Source: Caryophanales bacterium UBA6259 | GTDB taxonomy: Bacteria > Bacillota > Bacilli > Tepidibacillales > Tepidibacillaceae | Length of the DNA stretch: 45,066 nt | Direction of reading: 5' to 3' | NCBI GenBank assembly: GCA_002441135.1 | Contig: DJVJ01000049.1 | Coordinates: 31,773 to 76,838 of the forward strand | Shown: positions 15,699-24,015 of the stretch, piece after piece | How the letters are laid out: every line of letters starts with the position of its first letter | Position numbering within the stretch: the stretch's first letter is position 1 | The notes under the pieces: generated by a model | The model's database searches: none | The model's input: only the letters and a program-made list of their open reading frames with translations | What the model was told of the DNA's origin: nothing | Made by a program: the position numbers and the translations under genes

Positions 15699-17384
15699 AT
15701 GCGCAGAAAGAGGTTTAATAGAAAGCCTATGAGTCATTGGAAAAAGATGATGTTGATAGGTACCTTTGTGTTGGGTCTTTTAAGTTTGACATTTATGTTA
15801 GACCAGCATAAGGTTTTTACATTAGAGCAAAAAACAGAAGAGAAAAAATTGAGTATGAGCTATCTCTATTTTGGAAATAGCAGTTCCTACATTGAAAAGA
15901 TTGATCAGTCAGGGAATTCATTACAAACCGTATCTCCAAGTTATTTTGATTTAAATGAGGATGGAAGCTTAAAGAACAACATTGATCCCAAATTTGTAAG
16001 TGAAATGAAGAAAAGGAATATAAAAATTGTTCCCTTTCTAAGTAATCATTGGAATCGAGAGATTGGTAGAGCAGCGTTGAGTAATAAAGAAGGTTTAGTA
16101 GATGAACTTGTTGCGGCGATCAACCAATATCAACTAGACGGAGTTCATGTTGACATTGAGAATTTAACAGAGGGAGATCGAACGGAATATGTGGAACTGA
16201 TGCGATTATTATGGGACAAGCTATCCGATGAAAAAGAAGTATCAATCGCAGTAGCAGCGAATCCGAATGGAATAAATAAAGGATGGCAAGGCTCCTATGA
16301 TTATAAAGAGCTTGCAAAGTATAGTGATTATTTAATGATAATGGCTTACGATGAAAGCTATTATGGAAGTGCACCAGGTCCAGTCGCAAGCTTAACATTC
16401 GTGGAAAAATCAGTTCAATACGCGTTAAAAAATGTTCCAGCGGATAAAATTGTTCTTGGTATTCCATTCTATGGACGCTATTGGCCAGAAGGAGCAAAGG
16501 GTGGTACTGGAATTGATATGAAAAGGGTAGAGGAATTAGTTTCAAAATATAATGGCATGAAAAAGTTTGATGAGACAAGTAAATCTGCCTATGCGGAATT
16601 TACGGTGCCAAATGGAGAAAATCCGTCCGTCTATTATTGGAAGCTTGATCCAGGAAAATATAAGGTATGGTATGAAAATGACGAATCATTAAAGCATAAA
16701 TTACGTTTAGTGCAGAAATACGATCTTCTTGGAACAGCTAGCTGGAGCCTAAATAGTGCCCCAAGTGCAATCTGGGATTTTTATACACCTTGGTTAAACG
16801 GGGAACATTACTTTTTTGATGTAGAGAATGATTGGGCAGAACGGGATATTTTAACGATGTTTAGTAACGGATGGATGATTGGAACATCCGAAGATAATTT
16901 TTCGCCAAACCAACCTTTAACAAGAGCTCAAGCAACTGTAGTTTTAGTAAGAGCACTTGGCTTAGAACAGCAACAGCTGGAGAAATCGACTTCATCATCA
17001 ACAACTGGGTATTTTAGTGATGTTAAGACATCACATTGGGCCAAGAAGGAAATTGAAATAGCTTATGAACACAATTTAATTAAGGGAATTGGAGATAGCC
17101 AATTTGCTCCTGACCAAACAATTACAAGAGCAGAAATATCTGCATTATTGGCTAGAGTAATAAATAAGAAAGATTCAGTAACGATTGCTTCTATAAGAGA
17201 GACCGCTGAGAATCCATTTTATGATATTTCAAATCATTGGGCATATAATGATATAACTACCTTAGCAAATCTGAATATTGTTCGTGGTGTAAAGGAAAAT
17301 GAGTTTCAACCAGATAGTATTGTTACTCGTGCGCAAATGGCAGCATTGATGAATCGGAGCAGTTCCCTTATAATAGGAGAATAG
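15699..17384 (+). CDS. Cell-surface GH18 glycosidase with three SLH domains
   Basis: A 561-residue exported protein. A basic N-terminus and a hydrophobic segment (about 15-35) form a signal or membrane anchor. A glycoside hydrolase family 18 domain covers about 50-365 with the catalytic motif DGVHVDIE (Glu154 as acid/base) and MAYDE. Three SLH modules follow (about 370-420, 435-490, 503-558), each with a DxxxHWA/DWA start and ITRAE/VTRAQ end, anchoring the protein to wall polymers or an S-layer. GH18 members of Bacillota act on chitin or peptidoglycan-type glycans; spore-germination YaaH-like enzymes share this fold. GAGGGG precedes the ATG. A small unknown gene follows after about 25 bases. 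Confidence 0.92.
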   Translation: MRRKRFNRKPMSHWKKMMLIGTFVLGLLSLTFMLDQHKVFTLEQKTEEKKLSMSYLYFGNSSSYIEKIDQSGNSLQTVSPSYFDLNEDGSLKNNIDPKFVSEMKKRNIKIVPFLSNHWNREIGRAALSNKEGLVDELVAAINQYQLDGVHVDIENLTEGDRTEYVELMRLLWDKLSDEKEVSIAVAANPNGINKGWQGSYDYKELAKYSDYLMIMAYDESYYGSAPGPVASLTFVEKSVQYALKNVPADKIVLGIPFYGRYWPEGAKGGTGIDMKRVEELVSKYNGMKKFDETSKSAYAEFTVPNGENPSVYYWKLDPGKYKVWYENDESLKHKLRLVQKYDLLGTASWSLNSAPSAIWDFYTPWLNGEHYFFDVENDWAERDILTMFSNGWMIGTSEDNFSPNQPLTRAQATVVLVRALGLEQQQLEKSTSSSTTGYFSDVKTSHWAKKEIEIAYEHNLIKGIGDSQFAPDQTITRAEISALLARVINKKDSVTIASIRETAENPFYDISNHWAYNDITTLANLNIVRGVKENEFQPDSIVTRAQMAALMNRSSSLIIGE

Positions 17385-17409
17385 TAACTATTGAAATAAG
17401 GTGAAAACT

Positions 17410-17778
17410 ATGATTATACAAACAATGTGCTTTGCAGATGAACAGTGGTTAAAGTTAATGGAAAACCAAGGTACTCCAGTCTATGAATTTGATGAAGCTT
17501 GGCCTGTTACCATTGAAATTCTTAATCAATCCCATGCAGCTATTGAAGCGAGAATTATTGGGAAAGGGACAGAATTAGGGTTATTTATTATTCGCTGTAC
17601 AAAAGGTTTTAAAATTCAATGGCGTGAAGGGAAGCTCACATATTCAATCGATGATTTCTCTGAATTTACTAATCGGTTGATCTTAGAAAAGATTGATTTA
17701 ACGGTCAATGCTTTTGATGCTCAAACCATTGCAACTGCAGTAAGAAAAATTGCAGAGGAACTCAAGTTAGAAAACTAA
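17410..17778 (+). CDS. Uncharacterised conserved-looking small protein
   Basis: A 122-residue soluble protein that I do not recognise. It appears mixed alpha/beta: IEILNQSHAAIEARIIGKGTELGLFIIRC, then a strand-rich FKIQWREGKLTYSIDDF and a helical end rich in Ala, Glu and Lys. There is no signal peptide. An earlier in-frame GTG at 17401 is less likely, because AAGGTG at 17398-17403 fits as ribosome binding site for the ATG at 17410. It follows the GH18-SLH gene closely on the same strand and may be co-transcribed with it. A strong terminator follows. Confidence 0.78.
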   Translation: MIIQTMCFADEQWLKLMENQGTPVYEFDEAWPVTIEILNQSHAAIEARIIGKGTELGLFIIRCTKGFKIQWREGKLTYSIDDFSEFTNRLILEKIDLTVNAFDAQTIATAVRKIAEELKLEN

Positions 17779-17796
17779 AAATGTGGATGCTATTAT

Positions 17797-17836
17797 AAAA
17801 AAACAGGTATTGATAAAAATCAGTACCTGTTTTTTT
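17797..17836. terminator. Bidirectional terminator
   Basis: AAACAGGTA pairs with TACCTGTTT, extended inside by TGAT/ATCA and flanked by A and T runs on both sides. It lies between the small unknown gene and the convergent HTH-type small gene. Confidence 0.9.
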
Positions 17837-17842
17837 GCCTTT

Positions 17843-18049
17843 CTAATAATCGTCAATATGACTATAATGATTGTTGTTATAATAGGCAACTAAATCGCTA
17901 AACTCACCGTTTTCTAATTGCTCTATAAATTCATCACGATTGATTTGTCCATAAGTTTTGATTGCCCCTTGTTCAATCCAACTAATTAAGGCTTCGACTG
18001 GCATATTAAGCTGTTCAGCGGCTTCCTTAACAAGAGTAAACTTCTTCAC
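17843..18049 (-). CDS. Small MerR/excisionase-like helix-turn-helix protein
   Basis: A 68-residue protein whose first 50 residues (TLVKEAAEQLNMPVEALISWIEQGAIKTYG, then INRDEFIEQLE) fit the winged helix-turn-helix pattern of MerR and excisionase domains: helix, turn at LNMP, recognition helix, wing. The acidic, Tyr/Asn/His-rich tail (about 50-68) is unusual. The start is a GTG at 18049, with GAAGGGA upstream on the minus strand. Such stand-alone HTH proteins may bind DNA or act as adaptors. No target, phage gene or integrase is nearby. Confidence 0.72.
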   Translation of the reverse strand: MKKFTLVKEAAEQLNMPVEALISWIEQGAIKTYGQINRDEFIEQLENGEFSDLVAYYNNNHYSHIDDY

Positions 18050-18193
18050 TCATTTTCAGTCCCTTCGTCGCTTTCTTTTTTTTTTGCTTAGTATAGGCGA
18101 ATATTTATTTTTCCATTCAAAGGAACCGAGGATATTTTTTAGTGCCTTTAGAAAAACTGTAAATAGAAGCTAAATAAATTGGAGGTAGAAATA

Positions 18194-18376
18194 ATGAAGC
18201 ATAACTCTAAATTGCAACAACCACAAAATTTAGATCAAAAAAAGAAAACAAATCAGAACCAAGATTTTTTTGAATTTAATATAGCAGATAAAGATCATGA
18301 AAAAATATGGGATAAAGAAAAGGAATTACATCCAGAAGCGCTTTTAGAAGAACTAGCAGAATCAGACGAATATTAA
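18194..18376 (+). CDS. Small hydrophilic protein of unknown function
   Basis: A 60-residue, highly charged protein rich in Lys, Gln, Asn and Glu with no hydrophobic segment; I do not recognise it. The middle (FFEFNIADKDHEKIWDKE) may form a helix, and the Asn/Gln/Lys-rich start looks disordered. GGAGGT lies just before the chosen ATG at 18194; the in-frame TTG at 18179 overlaps that ribosome binding site and is rejected. It is a single gene, and a 21-bp terminator hairpin follows directly. Confidence 0.7.
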   Translation: MKHNSKLQQPQNLDQKKKTNQNQDFFEFNIADKDHEKIWDKEKELHPEALLEELAESDEY

Positions 18377-18378
18377 GT

Positions 18379-18426
18379 AAAACAGATGAACGCTAAGCTT
18401 TTCTGAGCTTAGCGTTCATCTGTTTT
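18379..18426. terminator. Bidirectional terminator with very long perfect stem
   Basis: Positions 18379-18399 pair perfectly with 18406-18426 (21 bp, six-base loop), flanked by A and T runs. The last codons and TAA of the convergent MFS gene lie inside the stem, so the terminator is part of its coding end. Confidence 0.95.
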
Positions 18427-19647
18427 GTTTACTTGTTCTATTTTTTTATATGCCGGAATAACTCTTCCAATTGTACCAAGAAGTATTTCACCGATCCCTG
18501 CAGCAAGAAAGACAACTCGTGGCCCTACTAGCTGAGACAAGGTAGTTCCACTACCAATAGACAATAAAGAAATTGGACCTGTTAATGGACCAGTAACACC
18601 GTAAATTCTACCTCTTAAGTCCTCTGGAACCTGCTGTTGAATTAGTGTTTCAATCACAACAGATGAAACGGCACCAATTATCCCTAAAAATACCCAAATA
18701 AATAAAGCAACTCCTAAGGTTTCCGTAAAAGAAAACCAGACTACCATTGCTCCATCAAAGATAATGGTAAACAACAATAGTCGAATGGCTCCTAGTCTAT
18801 CAATCATCCATTTGGATAAAACTCCTCCAATAATTCCACCTATTCCAATCATTGAAAATAGATATCCAGTTATTTGTTCTACATTACCTCCATTAGCCAT
18901 ATATCTTTCTACATAGAGGAATGTTAAAGCACCCTGCATACTCATAACTAAGGTGAAAAAGATTTGAAAAACAAAAATATATTTTAGAATTGCTTTTTGT
19001 AATATGTATTGAATTCCTATTTTAAAATCTTGCCATAGCTCCTTATTTACAGTTGTTTTTTTTACTATGTCCTTCGAGGAAGTAATACCTAATAACAAGC
19101 TTGACGCAATAACAAAAGTGATCATATCGATACCGTAAGCCCATTTAATCCCAAAGAAGGCAACAACAAGTCCCGAAATTGCTGGGCGGAAAATTTGTAA
19201 GGAACTATTAACTAAAGAGAATAAAGAATTCATTGTGACGTATTCTTCGGATTTGACTAATGTGGGCATCAATGAGCGTTTTGCTGGTTGAAAGAAATTG
19301 GCAAAAGTTCCATCCAAAAATGCTAAAACATAAATATGCCATAGCTCAGTAGAAAATAGTAAAAAACTAATGATTACTGCTCTTATTAAATTACTAACAA
19401 TCATAATCCACTTTCGATCTAAGCGGTCTGCAAGAATTCCGGCTATAAAGCCGAAAAGTATTGCTGGGATGATTTCCATCATCATAACCATTCCCACATG
19501 GATATCCCTATCGCTTATTTGCATAACCTGAGAAATTAAGGCGAAAAAGGTTAGAGTAGAGCCGATAGAATTTACAACCTCGCTAAGTAATAGCAGTATT
19601 ATGGAGCGATTTTTGAATAATTGTCGGTATTCTAATAAAAAAGACAT
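18409..19647 (-). CDS. MFS exporter of the DHA3 (macrolide-efflux-like) type
   Basis: A 412-residue, twelve-helix transporter. NSIGSTLTFFALISQV in helix 1, ILADRLDRKWIM as MFS motif A, and the conserved VPEDLRGRIYGVTG between helices 10 and 11 place it with DHA3 drug exporters such as MefA or YfiS-like proteins. The substrate is unknown. The start is moved from the first ATG of the frame (19710) to 19647, which follows GGGAGG at the right distance and gives a normal MFS N-terminus (MSFLLEYRQLFKNRS). It is divergent from the HD-GYP gene with about 94 bases between, so the two may share a control region. Confidence 0.88.
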   Translation of the reverse strand: MSFLLEYRQLFKNRSIILLLLSEVVNSIGSTLTFFALISQVMQISDRDIHVGMVMMMEIIPAILFGFIAGILADRLDRKWIMIVSNLIRAVIISFLLFSTELWHIYVLAFLDGTFANFFQPAKRSLMPTLVKSEEYVTMNSLFSLVNSSLQIFRPAISGLVVAFFGIKWAYGIDMITFVIASSLLLGITSSKDIVKKTTVNKELWQDFKIGIQYILQKAILKYIFVFQIFFTLVMSMQGALTFLYVERYMANGGNVEQITGYLFSMIGIGGIIGGVLSKWMIDRLGAIRLLLFTIIFDGAMVVWFSFTETLGVALFIWVFLGIIGAVSSVVIETLIQQQVPEDLRGRIYGVTGPLTGPISLLSIGSGTTLSQLVGPRVVFLAAGIGEILLGTIGRVIPAYKKIEQVNKTDER

Positions 19648-19741
19648 GTTTTCCTCCCAAGATAAATGCTCATATAAAAGTAGCTTCATATAATGTAGAG
19701 GTAATGTCAAGTTTTTTTAATCGAATAGAGAGGTGAGATAG

Positions 19742-20794
19742 ATGTACCAAGTCGAGCCAAATAATAAATGGATAGGATATAGGCTAGCAAAAGATATTAT
19801 AACGGAAAATGGGACATTATTATTATCACAAGGAAGAATTTTATCGAAAGAAGATCTTTTATTCATGAAAGATTGGGAGATCACATGTTTTTTTATAGAA
19901 ATAGAAGAGATAACACCCAACCATTTTATTGAACATTTTATTAAGGAAGATCCAATATTTTATGAGCTATATAATCGCTCACTTTCCTCTGTGGAGAAAA
20001 TGTTTCAACTTGTCTCTAAAAAGGAGAAAATAACAGGACAAAAACTGTTTGAAACATTTGATCAGTTACTTATTCATATGATTTCTGAGCCTTTTCTTAT
20101 CACACAGCTTCGAACGATTAAAGATGTGGAGCGATATACTTTGCAGCATTCAGTAAATGTTGGTATTATGTCATTTATGTTAGCTAGAATCCTAGGAATG
20201 AAGCCTGATGAGGTAATCCAGATTGGGCATGCTGGATTGGTTCACGATATTGGAAAAGCACATATTCCTCCTACCATAATAAATAAAACGGAGAAATTAT
20301 TAGAAACTGAAATGAGGTTAATACATAGTCACCCAAGACTAGGATATGAAACATTAGTTGAAAATAATATAAAAGATACTGCTATTTTAAGTGCTACTTT
20401 GTTTCATCATGAACGACTTGATGGAAGTGGATATCCCTTGAACAAAAAGGGAGAACAAATTCCACTGTCGGCACAAATTGTGGCCATTGCTGATGTTTAT
20501 GATGCTATTTCTTCAGAACGAAGTTATAAGAAGGCCATGTCACCATTTCATGCTTATCAGAAATTGTACGATTTAGCTTTTCAAAAGTTATTAAATCCAG
20601 AAATCGTCATTAAGTTTTTGGGGTATATTGCTTCAGCAATGATTGGTAAAAAAGTGATCTTAAATGATGGCACCATTGGTACTGTTGTAATGGCATTTCA
20701 TAATGAACCAGACAGACCCTTAATTTCGGTAAACAATCATTTTATAGACTTAAGAAAAAATAGAGACATCTATATTCAGGAACTATTTGTATAA
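19742..20794 (+). CDS. HD-GYP domain cyclic-di-GMP phosphodiesterase
   Basis: A 350-residue protein. The N-terminal domain (about 1-110) has the IGYRLAKDIITENGTLLLSQG layout of Bacillota HD-GYP proteins. The HD-GYP domain (about 125-290) is complete: HSVNV (His136), HDIGK (His168, Asp169), HSHPRLGYE, HHERLDGSGYP (His222, His223) and ADVYDA. This set supports active hydrolysis of cyclic-di-GMP. A C-terminal extension (about 295-350, GKKVILNDGTIGTVV) resembles a small beta-rich domain often found in this subfamily. The ATG at 19742 follows GAGGTGAGATAG. A terminator follows, so it is monocistronic. Compare the degenerate HD-GYP gene at the left edge. Confidence 0.93.
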   Translation: MYQVEPNNKWIGYRLAKDIITENGTLLLSQGRILSKEDLLFMKDWEITCFFIEIEEITPNHFIEHFIKEDPIFYELYNRSLSSVEKMFQLVSKKEKITGQKLFETFDQLLIHMISEPFLITQLRTIKDVERYTLQHSVNVGIMSFMLARILGMKPDEVIQIGHAGLVHDIGKAHIPPTIINKTEKLLETEMRLIHSHPRLGYETLVENNIKDTAILSATLFHHERLDGSGYPLNKKGEQIPLSAQIVAIADVYDAISSERSYKKAMSPFHAYQKLYDLAFQKLLNPEIVIKFLGYIASAMIGKKVILNDGTIGTVVMAFHNEPDRPLISVNNHFIDLRKNRDIYIQELFV

Positions 20795-20827
20795 AAAAGG
20801 CTCACAATCTTTTGATTGTGGGCCTTT
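20795..20827. terminator. Bidirectional terminator
   Basis: AAAGGCTCACAATC pairs with GATTGTGGGCCTTT (one mismatch), with A and T runs on either side. It ends the HD-GYP gene and the convergent glyQS. Confidence 0.88.
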
Positions 20828-20832
20828 ATGGA

Positions 20833-22215
20833 CTAAAACTGAATTTTTTCTTCAATAAAGCTTTTTAATTCGGTAATTGGCATTCTGGCTTGTTCCATTG
20901 TATCACGATTTCGGATGGTTACTTGGTTGTCCTCTAGGGAATCAAAATCAAAGGTGATAGAGAATGGAGTACCGATTTCATCTTGTCTACGATAACGTTT
21001 ACCAATAGAACCAGATTCATCAAAGTCCACCATAAAATATTTGCTTAAGTCTTCAAATATTTTACGAGCAGGCTCTGATAGTTTTTTGGATAATGGCAAT
21101 ATCGCTGCTTTAAATGGTGCTAATGCTGGATGGAAGTGTAAAACATTTCTGTTATCTCCACCCTCAAGAGCCTCTTCTTCGTAAGCATCAATTAAAAATG
21201 CTAATGTAACACGGTCTGCTCCCAAAGAAGGTTCGATACAGTAAGGAACATAGCGTTCATTAGTTTCTTGGTCATGATAATTAAAATCTTCTCCAGAAAA
21301 GGTCATATGCTGTTTTAAGTCAAAATCAGTACGGTCAGCGATACCCCATAATTCTCCCCAGCCAAATGGGAATTTATATTCAAAATCTGTAGTGGCATTA
21401 CTATAATGGGATAATTCATCTTGTTCATGGTCTCTCATTCGAAGATTCTCTGCTTTCATTCCTAAAGAGGATAACCATTGGTTTGCGTAATTCTTCCAAT
21501 AGTTAAACCATTCTAAGTCTTCTCCTGGCTTACAGAAAAATTCTAGCTCCATTTGTTCAAATTCTCTTGTACGGAAAGTGAAATTCCCTGGAGTGATCTC
21601 ATTACGGAAGCTTTTTCCAATTTGGGCAATTCCAAAAGGCATTTTCTTTCTCATTGTACGTTGAACATTTTTGTAATTAACAAATATTCCTTGTGCAGTT
21701 TCAGGGCGCAGATAAATTTCATTGGTACTTGATTCAGTAACTCCCTGATGGGTTTTAAACATTAGATTAAACTGGCGAATGTCGGTATAATTATGTGCAC
21801 CACATTCTGGGCAATCAATATGATTTTCCTCAATTAAGCCTTCCATTTCTTTAAAGCTTAAGCCGTCTACTATTTTTTCAATCCCTTTTTCAAGTAATGC
21901 TTCTTCAATCAATTTATCTGCACGATGGCGAGCTTTACATTCTTTACAGTCAATCATTGGGTCATTAAAGTTACCGATATGACCAGACGCCTCCCATGTC
22001 CTAGGATTCATCAAGATGGCAGCGTCAAGTCCAACATTATAAGGGGATTCCTGTACGAATTTTTTCCACCAAGCTTTTTTAATATTATTTTTCAGCTCTA
22101 CACCTAACGGACCATAATCCCAAGTGTTTGCTAAGCCACCATAAATTTCTGATCCTGGGAAGACAAAACCCCGATGCTTAGCCAAAGCTACAATTTGTTC
22201 CATAGATACACTCAT
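20833..22215 (-). CDS. glyQS: Glycine--tRNA ligase, single-chain (GlyQS-type)
   Basis: A 460-residue class II aminoacyl-tRNA synthetase of the dimeric type that charges tRNA-Gly. The order of motifs is complete: N-terminal AKHRGFVFPGSEIYGGLANTWDYGPLG, the zinc-type cysteines CKECKARHRAD and CPECGAH, motif 2 (FRNEITPGNFTFRTREFEQME), motif 3 (GADRVTLAFL), and a C-terminal anticodon-binding domain (about 350-460). Bacillales split between this form and the separate glyQ/glyS form. AAGGAG precedes the ATG. Expression is controlled by the T-box leader directly upstream on the same strand. Confidence 0.97.
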   Translation of the reverse strand: MSVSMEQIVALAKHRGFVFPGSEIYGGLANTWDYGPLGVELKNNIKKAWWKKFVQESPYNVGLDAAILMNPRTWEASGHIGNFNDPMIDCKECKARHRADKLIEEALLEKGIEKIVDGLSFKEMEGLIEENHIDCPECGAHNYTDIRQFNLMFKTHQGVTESSTNEIYLRPETAQGIFVNYKNVQRTMRKKMPFGIAQIGKSFRNEITPGNFTFRTREFEQMELEFFCKPGEDLEWFNYWKNYANQWLSSLGMKAENLRMRDHEQDELSHYSNATTDFEYKFPFGWGELWGIADRTDFDLKQHMTFSGEDFNYHDQETNERYVPYCIEPSLGADRVTLAFLIDAYEEEALEGGDNRNVLHFHPALAPFKAAILPLSKKLSEPARKIFEDLSKYFMVDFDESGSIGKRYRRQDEIGTPFSITFDFDSLEDNQVTIRNRDTMEQARMPITELKSFIEEKIQF

Positions 22216-22289
22216 TTACAAAACGCTCCTTCATTATTAATATTGATTTCTTGCAATAAGGTTAAATTAAGTATAGCTTAGATAAAAAT

Positions 22290-22510
22290 AAAAAAGCTCC
22301 TATCCCTGGCATTTGCCTAGGGACGGGAGCATTCACCCGTGGTTCCACCCTAATTGATACAAAAATTTTTTGTATCCACTTTAAGAAAAGCTGACTCCAG
22401 ATTGCCGTTTCCCTGAGTTGTTTTCTAGGCTCTCACCATTCCTAGATCGCTATATAAAACAAAGGTTCAGGTACTATTGATCCTTCTTCGCCATAAGTAT
22501 TTAGTAATAT
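22290..22510 (-). ncRNA. Glycine T-box riboswitch leader of glyQS
   Basis: On the minus strand the T-box sequence GGTGGAACCACGGGT lies at 22350-22335. The antiterminator competes with a terminator stem (GCTCCCGTCCCTAGGCA with TGCCAGGGATAGGAGC, 22330-22296), which is followed by a T run. A GGC triplet (Gly codon) at 22406-22404, in the stem I region, fits the specifier loop. Uncharged tRNA-Gly would stabilise the antiterminator and allow glyQS transcription. The leader looks like the compact form lacking stem II, as in other glyQS T-boxes. The 5' end is estimated from the promoter. Confidence 0.95.
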
Positions 22511-22517
22511 TGAATTC

Positions 22518-22547
22518 ATATTACAATAAGCCAAAAGCAAAAGTCAA
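22518..22547 (-). promoter_or_regulatory. Sigma-A promoter of glyQS T-box transcript
   Basis: On the minus strand, TTGACT (22547-22542) is followed after 18 bases by TAATAT (22523-22518), placing the transcript start near 22511, just before the T-box leader. The stretch from 22548 to 22658, before the next gene on the plus strand, shows nothing else distinctive. Confidence 0.75.
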
Positions 22548-22658
22548 GCTAGGATAACAAAGTACTAAAGATAGTGGAGTATATGAAGGATAAAAATTGG
22601 ATAATAAAATAGAGTTATGTTAAGTTAAATAGATAATGGTATATTATGGAGGTTAATA

Positions 22659-22874
22659 ATGGATAAAAAGAAATTTTGTATGACTTTGCATGAAAATAAG
22701 GATATAAAAGCAGGAGATATTGTAGTTGTTCAGCTTCCACATGAAGAGCAGGATAGAGAGTTTAAAGTGGTTCGTTTGGATGCAGAGCTAAGAAACCTAC
22801 CAATTATTGAATATCAAGGAAAAGAGCTTGTAATTAATACCACAATGATCAAAAGAAAAATTACTGGCAATTAA
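22659..22874 (+). CDS. Small beta-rich protein of unknown function
   Basis: A 71-residue protein with predicted short strands (GDIVVVQLP, REFKVVRLD, LPIIEYQGKELVINTTMIKRKI) that suggest a small barrel such as an SH3-like or KOW-type fold; I cannot name a family. ATGGAGG precedes the ATG. It is divergent from glyQS and followed, on the opposite strand, by the DUF2500-like gene. No terminator hairpin is obvious. Confidence 0.75.
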   Translation: MDKKKFCMTLHENKDIKAGDIVVVQLPHEEQDREFKVVRLDAELRNLPIIEYQGKELVINTTMIKRKITGN

Positions 22875-22902
22875 ATGGCTAGTATCAGATTTAAAATTTG
22901 AT

Positions 22903-23232
22903 TTAAAATTTTTTATCAAAGTGCAAGAACTTATCCCCTCGATAAACTAAAATACCTTTATCGCCTATATAGTAAAGGAAATAGGTTTCTACATCAATTT
23001 TAAAGGATAATCGTTTACCAGTATACAATTGGAAAATTAGAATATGCTCACTATAATGGTCATTTTTTGAGTAAATAGTACGATCCACTATTTTGGCAGG
23101 AACACTAATTTTCGGGAACTTAAAAATAGTAACATATTGATAAATGTGCTTAGGAAAAATGATAAGCACAAAAACTGCACCTAAAAATAAAACACCTAGG
23201 ATAGATAACAATAAGTTATAGAATTCCTCCAT
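22903..23232 (-). CDS. DUF2500-like membrane-anchored protein
   Basis: A 109-residue protein with one N-terminal membrane helix (about 5-30), followed by a small beta-rich domain. The KFPKISVPAKIVDRT start of this domain and its end, DKGILVYRGDKFLHFDKKF, fit the DUF2500 pattern (SVPAKVV..., then a GDRGTLTYQG...FLGFE-type end). The function of this family is unknown; the domain is probably extracytoplasmic or at the membrane surface. A ribosome binding site (GGAGGATC) precedes the ATG on the minus strand. The 42-codon Cys-rich gene lies upstream on the same strand. Confidence 0.82.
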   Translation of the reverse strand: MEEFYNLLLSILGVLFLGAVFVLIIFPKHIYQYVTIFKFPKISVPAKIVDRTIYSKNDHYSEHILIFQLYTGKRLSFKIDVETYFLYYIGDKGILVYRGDKFLHFDKKF

Positions 23233-23295
23233 ATCTGATCCTCCTCTATTTAATGATTATTACAATATATGCAGGGAGGAGATATTTGAATATGA

Positions 23296-23424
23296 TTATT
23301 TTTGTTCAAGTTTAAATTCTAGTTGCTTAGGTTGCTTAATAAAGTGTGGGCAGGAAATAATATTGGTATAATCGGGCTGTTTACATTTATTAACACATTT
23401 TGAACAAAGTTTTGAAATAGCCAT
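23296..23424 (-). CDS. 42-residue four-cysteine protein
   Basis: A complete short reading frame starts with ATG at 23424-23422, directly after an AAGAGGGG ribosome binding site on the minus strand, and ends with TAA at 23298-23296. The 42 residues contain Cys7, Cys10, Cys14 and Cys25 in the pattern LCSKC...NKCKQ...SCPHF, which looks like a tiny zinc- or iron-binding knuckle (CxxCxxxC...CP). Similar short CxxCxxxCKQ...CPxF proteins occur in Bacillota from my memory, but no function is known to me. It is too short for most ORF filters, and the neighbouring genes (DUF2500-like, proline-rich repeat protein) are all on the same strand. Confidence 0.78.
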   Translation of the reverse strand: MAISKLCSKCVNKCKQPDYTNIISCPHFIKQPKQLEFKLEQK

Positions 23425-23548
23425 AAAACCCCTCTTATTCGAAATGAGATTTAAGATTTATCCATTTATTATAGCTGTTTTTTCCAAGGAAATGTTATTC
23501 GTTGTAGAACTTTTTCGTTATTTTAATAATAAAAATTAATATATAAAT

Positions 23549-23583
23549 AAACAAGTGCCAGATTTACCAACTGGCACTTGTTT
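23549..23583 (-). terminator. Rho-independent terminator after proline-rich gene
   Basis: A 13-bp stem, AAACAAGTGCCAG (23549-23561) with CTGGCACTTGTTT (23571-23583), is followed on the minus strand by T-rich sequence. It ends the gene at 23589-23981, whose stop lies only a few bases away. Confidence 0.9.
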
Positions 23584-23588
23584 ATTTT

Positions 23589-23981
23589 CTATAATGGTCT
23601 AAATGGGGGGCTTTCGATATCATCCTCTAACTCAGGAGGCCCCATTCTTCTTGGTTCTGGAGGAGAACCAAATCCGTCAAAATGTGGGCCAAACCATTCT
23701 GGAGCAGGACCATACATTTCTGGAGGAGGACCAAACCCCTCAGGTGGACGACCAAATTCTTCTGGGCTAGGTTCTATTCCCCACAAATCAGGTCCTAATC
23801 CATCATAGCGGGGGTCAAATTCTTGGTTTGAATCAACTGGATCAATTGGTCTAACGGGGCCCCTTCTGCGTGGTCGACCATGGCCTTTTAATCTTCGCTT
23901 TCTATTTGCTGCTAATGCTCTTTTTTTCGCTTTATTTTGTTTTATCATATGGTTAAACATTCCAATAAAATTGTTAGGCAA
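23589..23981 (-). CDS. Proline/glycine-rich heptad-repeat protein, possible spore coat component
   Basis: A 130-residue low-complexity protein. The N-terminal half is strongly basic (about 14-45, Lys/Arg-rich with HGRPRRR). Residues 74-108 are five back-to-back seven-residue units of consensus [E/D]-x-[F/Y]-G-x-P-P (EGFGPPP, EMYGPAP and so on). The end is acidic and Pro-rich. There is no signal peptide. The start is a TTG at 23981 after AAAGGGAGG. A sigma-K-like promoter lies upstream (24016-24024), which would fit a spore coat or exosporium protein of late sporulation; the function is inferred. The repeat is seen at the protein level, with 21-base units at 23658-23762. Confidence 0.72.
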   Translation of the reverse strand: MPNNFIGMFNHMIKQNKAKKRALAANRKRRLKGHGRPRRRGPVRPIDPVDSNQEFDPRYDGLGPDLWGIEPSPEEFGRPPEGFGPPPEMYGPAPEWFGPHFDGFGSPPEPRRMGPPELEDDIESPPFRPL

Positions 23982-24015
23982 AAAAGTTACCTCCCTTTAA
24001 ATAAAATCACACTAC

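Noticed and set aside
23658..23762. CRISPR-like or DNA-level tandem repeat
   Set aside because: The 21-base periodicity comes from a coding seven-residue repeat with divergent codons, not from spaced direct repeats.
23578..23808. 76-codon plus-strand Gly/Ser/Pro-rich frame
   Set aside because: It is the antisense image of the heptad-repeat protein and lacks its own ribosome binding site; the minus-strand gene has a good one and a matching terminator.
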